Of a DNA stretch of 64,000 nt, positions 61,886 to 64,000 are shown in pieces. Source of the stretch: Duganella guangzhouensis (lineage in GTDB: Bacteria > Pseudomonadota > Gammaproteobacteria > Burkholderiales > Burkholderiaceae_D); the NCBI RefSeq assembly GCF_009674535.1, contig NZ_WKJK01000004.1, forward strand, positions 396,863 through 460,862. The letters run 5' to 3'. Under the pieces are notes generated by a model. The model saw only the letters and a list, made by a program, of their open reading frames with translations, was not told the origin of the DNA and did not search any database. Numbering within the stretch: position 1 is the stretch's first letter; each line of letters begins with the position of its first letter. A program made the translations under genes and the position numbers.

Positions 61886-62655
61886 GGCCACTTCTTCCAC
61901 GGCGCCGTGCCGCTTTGCCACAGGTCTTCCAGGTGGAATTTGTCGCGCAGCGTGTCCATCGGCTGCCAGAAGCCGTGGTGGAAGTAGGCGTCCATCTGGT
62001 TGTCCAGGGCCAGCGTTTCCATCGGCTCTTTTTCCCAGATGGTGGCGTCATTTTCGATGTAGTCGATGACTTTGGGCGACAGCACGAAGTAGCCGCCGTT
62101 GATCCAGGCGCCGTCGCCGCGCGGTTTTTCCTTGAAGCTGACGATGCGCTGGCCGTCGATGTCAATGGCGCCGAAGCGGCCCGGCGGCAGCACGGCCGAC
62201 ATGGTGGCCAGCTTGCCGTGCGCCTTATGGAAGGCGATCGAGGCGGTGATGTCGATGTCGGCCACGCCGTCGCCGTAGGTGAAGCAGAAGGCTTCCTCGT
62301 TTTTCAGGTGTTCGCGCACGCGCTTCAGGCGGCCGCCGGTCATGCTGTCGGCGCCGGTGTCGATCAGCGTCACGCGCCATGGTTCGGCGTGGCGCTCGTG
62401 CACTTCCATGCTATTGGCTTGCAGGTCGAACGTGACGTCCGAGGTGTGCAGGAAGTAGTTGGCGAAGAATTCCTTGATGATGTAGCCGCGGTAGCCGCAA
62501 CAGATGACGAAGTCGTTGATGCCGTGAGCGGAATAGCTCTTCATGATGTGCCACAGGATGGGCTTGCCGCCGATCTCGACCATCGGTTTCGGCTTGACGG
62601 TGGTTTCTTCGCTGAGACGTGTGCCCAGACCGCCTGCCAAAATCACTGCTTTCAT
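61882..62655 (-). CDS. rfbF: Glucose-1-phosphate cytidylyltransferase
   Basis: This 257-residue nucleotidyltransferase starts [29 protein letters not shown], quoted here in part as the [11 protein letters not shown] and KPKPM signatures; [11 protein letters not shown] and [11 protein letters not shown] follow. It makes CDP-glucose from CTP and glucose-1-phosphate, the first step of the CDP-dideoxyhexose route. ATG 62655 gives the standard length of 257. An intergenic gap of 91 nt separates it from the upstream gene. Confidence 0.96.
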   Translation of the reverse strand: MKAVILAGGLGTRLSEETTVKPKPMVEIGGKPILWHIMKSYSAHGINDFVICCGYRGYIIKEFFANYFLHTSDVTFDLQANSMEVHERHAEPWRVTLIDTGADSMTGGRLKRVREHLKNEEAFCFTYGDGVADIDITASIAFHKAHGKLATMSAVLPPGRFGAIDIDGQRIVSFKEKPRGDGAWINGGYFVLSPKVIDYIENDATIWEKEPMETLALDNQMDAYFHHGFWQPMDTLRDKFHLEDLWQSGTAPWKKWP

Positions 62656-62746
62656 GCTGTCTCCGGTTGATGATGAGTGTTCGCAGACTGCATTGTCAGC
62701 CATTGCGGTCGTATTTTAAACGAAAAGCAACAGGGCGTTTGCCCCC

Positions 62747-64000
62747 TCAGCACTGCCCCAGCAGCAAATGGTAGCCCTGGCGCAGCGCCTGTTGCACGGT
62801 TTCATTTTGCTGCGGATCGCCGTCCGCCAATTGGCTGTAGTGCTGTAGCACCAGCGCGTTCAGCGCGCCCAGGCGGGCCGACAGCAGCGCCTTGAACTGG
62901 CGGCCATCGGTCAGGAAATGCTGGCGGGTGTGGGCCTCATACAACAGATACAGACGTTCCAGCGCCGCGCTCAGCAGGTCGCTCAGTTGTGCCGCCGGGG
63001 TGGCTGGCGGCGGCGCCGCTTCAAACGCCGACAGCGGCGCCGCCAGGTAGGCGCACTCGCGCCCGGCCAGCGCCGCCAGCGTGGTGGCCACGCCGGCCAG
63101 CGCGCGGTAGCGCCGGCCCTGGTAATGGCCGAAGCTGGCGCCCAACTGGTCGCGCCGCAGCAGCAGGGCCGGTGGGCACAGCAGGTCGCCGGCGCCGCCG
63201 TCATGGGTCAGCAGCATGCGCGCCAGCGATTCGCCGCTGACCGCGGTGTCGCTTGCCAGCAGCGGCGCGCCCGGCAGCGGCTGGCCGGCGGCGTCGACCG
63301 GCTGGCGCCAGCAGGCCACCAGGCCGATGCCGGGATACGCCTGGTAGTACTGCATCATGCGGCTGATTTTGTCGGGCCGCATCAGCTCGCCCGGCGGGGC
63401 GACCGCGATATAGCTGCCCAGGGCCAGCGTCAGGCTATGGTCGAGATTGGCTTCGTCGGCCAGCGCCGGCGCGCGGTTGTAGCGCAGTTGCGGATGGGCG
63501 GCCAGCAGTTTGCCGAGCCGGCGGCGGCGGGTTTCGCCGCTGCCGCTGTCGCTGACGATGATTTCGCAGCGGCCATATTGCTGCGCCAGCGCGGCGCGCA
63601 CGGTGCGCTCCAGCTGCTCCGGACTGTGCTGGTCGCCGCAGGGAATCAGGATGCTGACCAGCGCCAGGCTGAGTTCCGGCGGCGCGCTGGCCTGGCCGTC
63701 GTCCGGCCGCAGGCTGCCGCGCGCCACTTGCAGGTACAGCTGTTCCAGCTGACGCACCAGGCGCGGGGTGTCGAACAGCGGTGCGCGGTCGCGGTTTTTG
63801 GCCAGGCGGCGGCGCAGCCGCGCCAGTTCCGGCGCCCGCCCGGCCAGGCGCACCGCCTTGTCTTCGTAGCTTTTGGCGCTGTGCGTCACCAGCTCCGGCA
63901 GGCCGATGGCGTGCAGCAGGCTGCCGCCGAGGCGGGCGGCGTAGCTGGCGCCGGCCCGGCTCAGCATCGGCACCCCGGCCCACAGCGCGTCGGCGGCCGC
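62747..64000 (-). CDS. OGT/SPINDLY-like glycosyltransferase fused to a GT2 domain, partial
   Basis: The frame is open to the window edge, so at least 417 residues are seen and the N-terminus is missing. The first ~85 residues (ADALWAGVPMLSRAG, LLHAIGLPELVTHS, LARLRRRLAKNRDRAPLFDTPR) match the C-terminal end of SPINDLY/O-GlcNAc transferase-type enzymes. A GT2-like domain follows (LVSILIPCGDQHSPEQLERTVRAAL, CEIIVSDSGSG, GSYIAVAPPGELMRPDKI), then a helical tail. It is the first gene seen of the minus-strand polysaccharide operon. It could glycosylate a protein or lipid. Confidence 0.78.
   Translation of the reverse strand, partial: AAADALWAGVPMLSRAGASYAARLGGSLLHAIGLPELVTHSAKSYEDKAVRLAGRAPELARLRRRLAKNRDRAPLFDTPRLVRQLEQLYLQVARGSLRPDDGQASAPPELSLALVSILIPCGDQHSPEQLERTVRAALAQQYGRCEIIVSDSGSGETRRRRLGKLLAAHPQLRYNRAPALADEANLDHSLTLALGSYIAVAPPGELMRPDKISRMMQYYQAYPGIGLVACWRQPVDAAGQPLPGAPLLASDTAVSGESLARMLLTHDGGAGDLLCPPALLLRRDQLGASFGHYQGRRYRALAGVATTLAALAGRECAYLAAPLSAFEAAPPPATPAAQLSDLLSAALERLYLLYEAHTRQHFLTDGRQFKALLSARLGALNALVLQHYSQLADGDPQQNETVQQALRQGYHLLLGQC

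Overview
The window is GC-rich, densely packed proteobacterial chromosome. Gene content suggests a betaproteobacterium of the Oxalobacteraceae (Massilia/Duganella/Janthinobacterium type): a cobalamin cluster, a three-subunit FAD sugar dehydrogenase, a GH97 enzyme, a family 2A encapsulin, a giant type I secretion substrate and a CDP-dideoxyhexose cluster. This placement is inference from gene content, not from a marker gene. No rRNA, tRNA, CRISPR array, insertion sequence or prophage was recognised.

Layout. (1) 1-10402, plus strand: a tight cobalt-uptake and corrin-ring operon (cbiMNQO, cobM, cbiX, cbiC, cbiD, cbiET/cobL, cobI, cbiG, cobE, cobJ, a 2Fe-2S protein). Most genes overlap by 4 nt. 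CbiX, CbiD and CbiG point to the cobalt-early (anaerobic-type) route. (2) 10495-14321: ssb, a broken histidine kinase tail, a lone receiver protein and a sedolisin-type lipoprotein protease. (3) 14341-18247: a three-subunit membrane gluconate/glucose dehydrogenase behind a strong sigma70-like promoter and two GntR-like palindromes. (4) 18254-25805: a sulfur block. Rhodanese, serine acetyltransferase, an Xre regulator, a family 2A (SrpI-like) encapsulin shell and its cysteine desulfurase cargo form one operon bracketed by two near-identical long palindromes. A converging yeiH-lysR-hypothetical operon follows. (5) 25865-36377: secreted or lipoprotein hydrolases (PAP2 phosphatase, GH97, AcpA-like phosphoesterase), a MauG-like di-haem peroxidase directly behind a textbook Pho box, and an unusual polysaccharide deacetylase-caspase-TPR fusion. 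(6) 36474-38530: a DJ-1/PfpI protein, a GlxA-type AraC regulator and a small membrane protein. (7) 39188-55748: a 4297-residue protein made of about 500 octapeptides in a 651-bp higher-order repeat with no indels, a calcium-binding C-terminus, and its HlyB/HlyD-type exporter. (8) 55726-64000: a GT2 glycosyltransferase, then a minus-strand polysaccharide operon (OGT/SPINDLY-GT2 protein, rfbF, rfbG, rfbH, methyltransferase, probable glycosyltransferase, 3,5-epimerase family, SDR reductase) that should make a CDP-3,6-dideoxyhexose.

The strongest candidates for unusual biology are the encapsulin sulfur operon with its bracketing palindromes, the giant octapeptide protein and its leader, the deacetylase-caspase-TPR fusion, and the Pho-box promoter that predicts a leaderless mRNA. 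Five related long palindromes or relics sit just after stop codons across the window and form a genome-specific repeat family.
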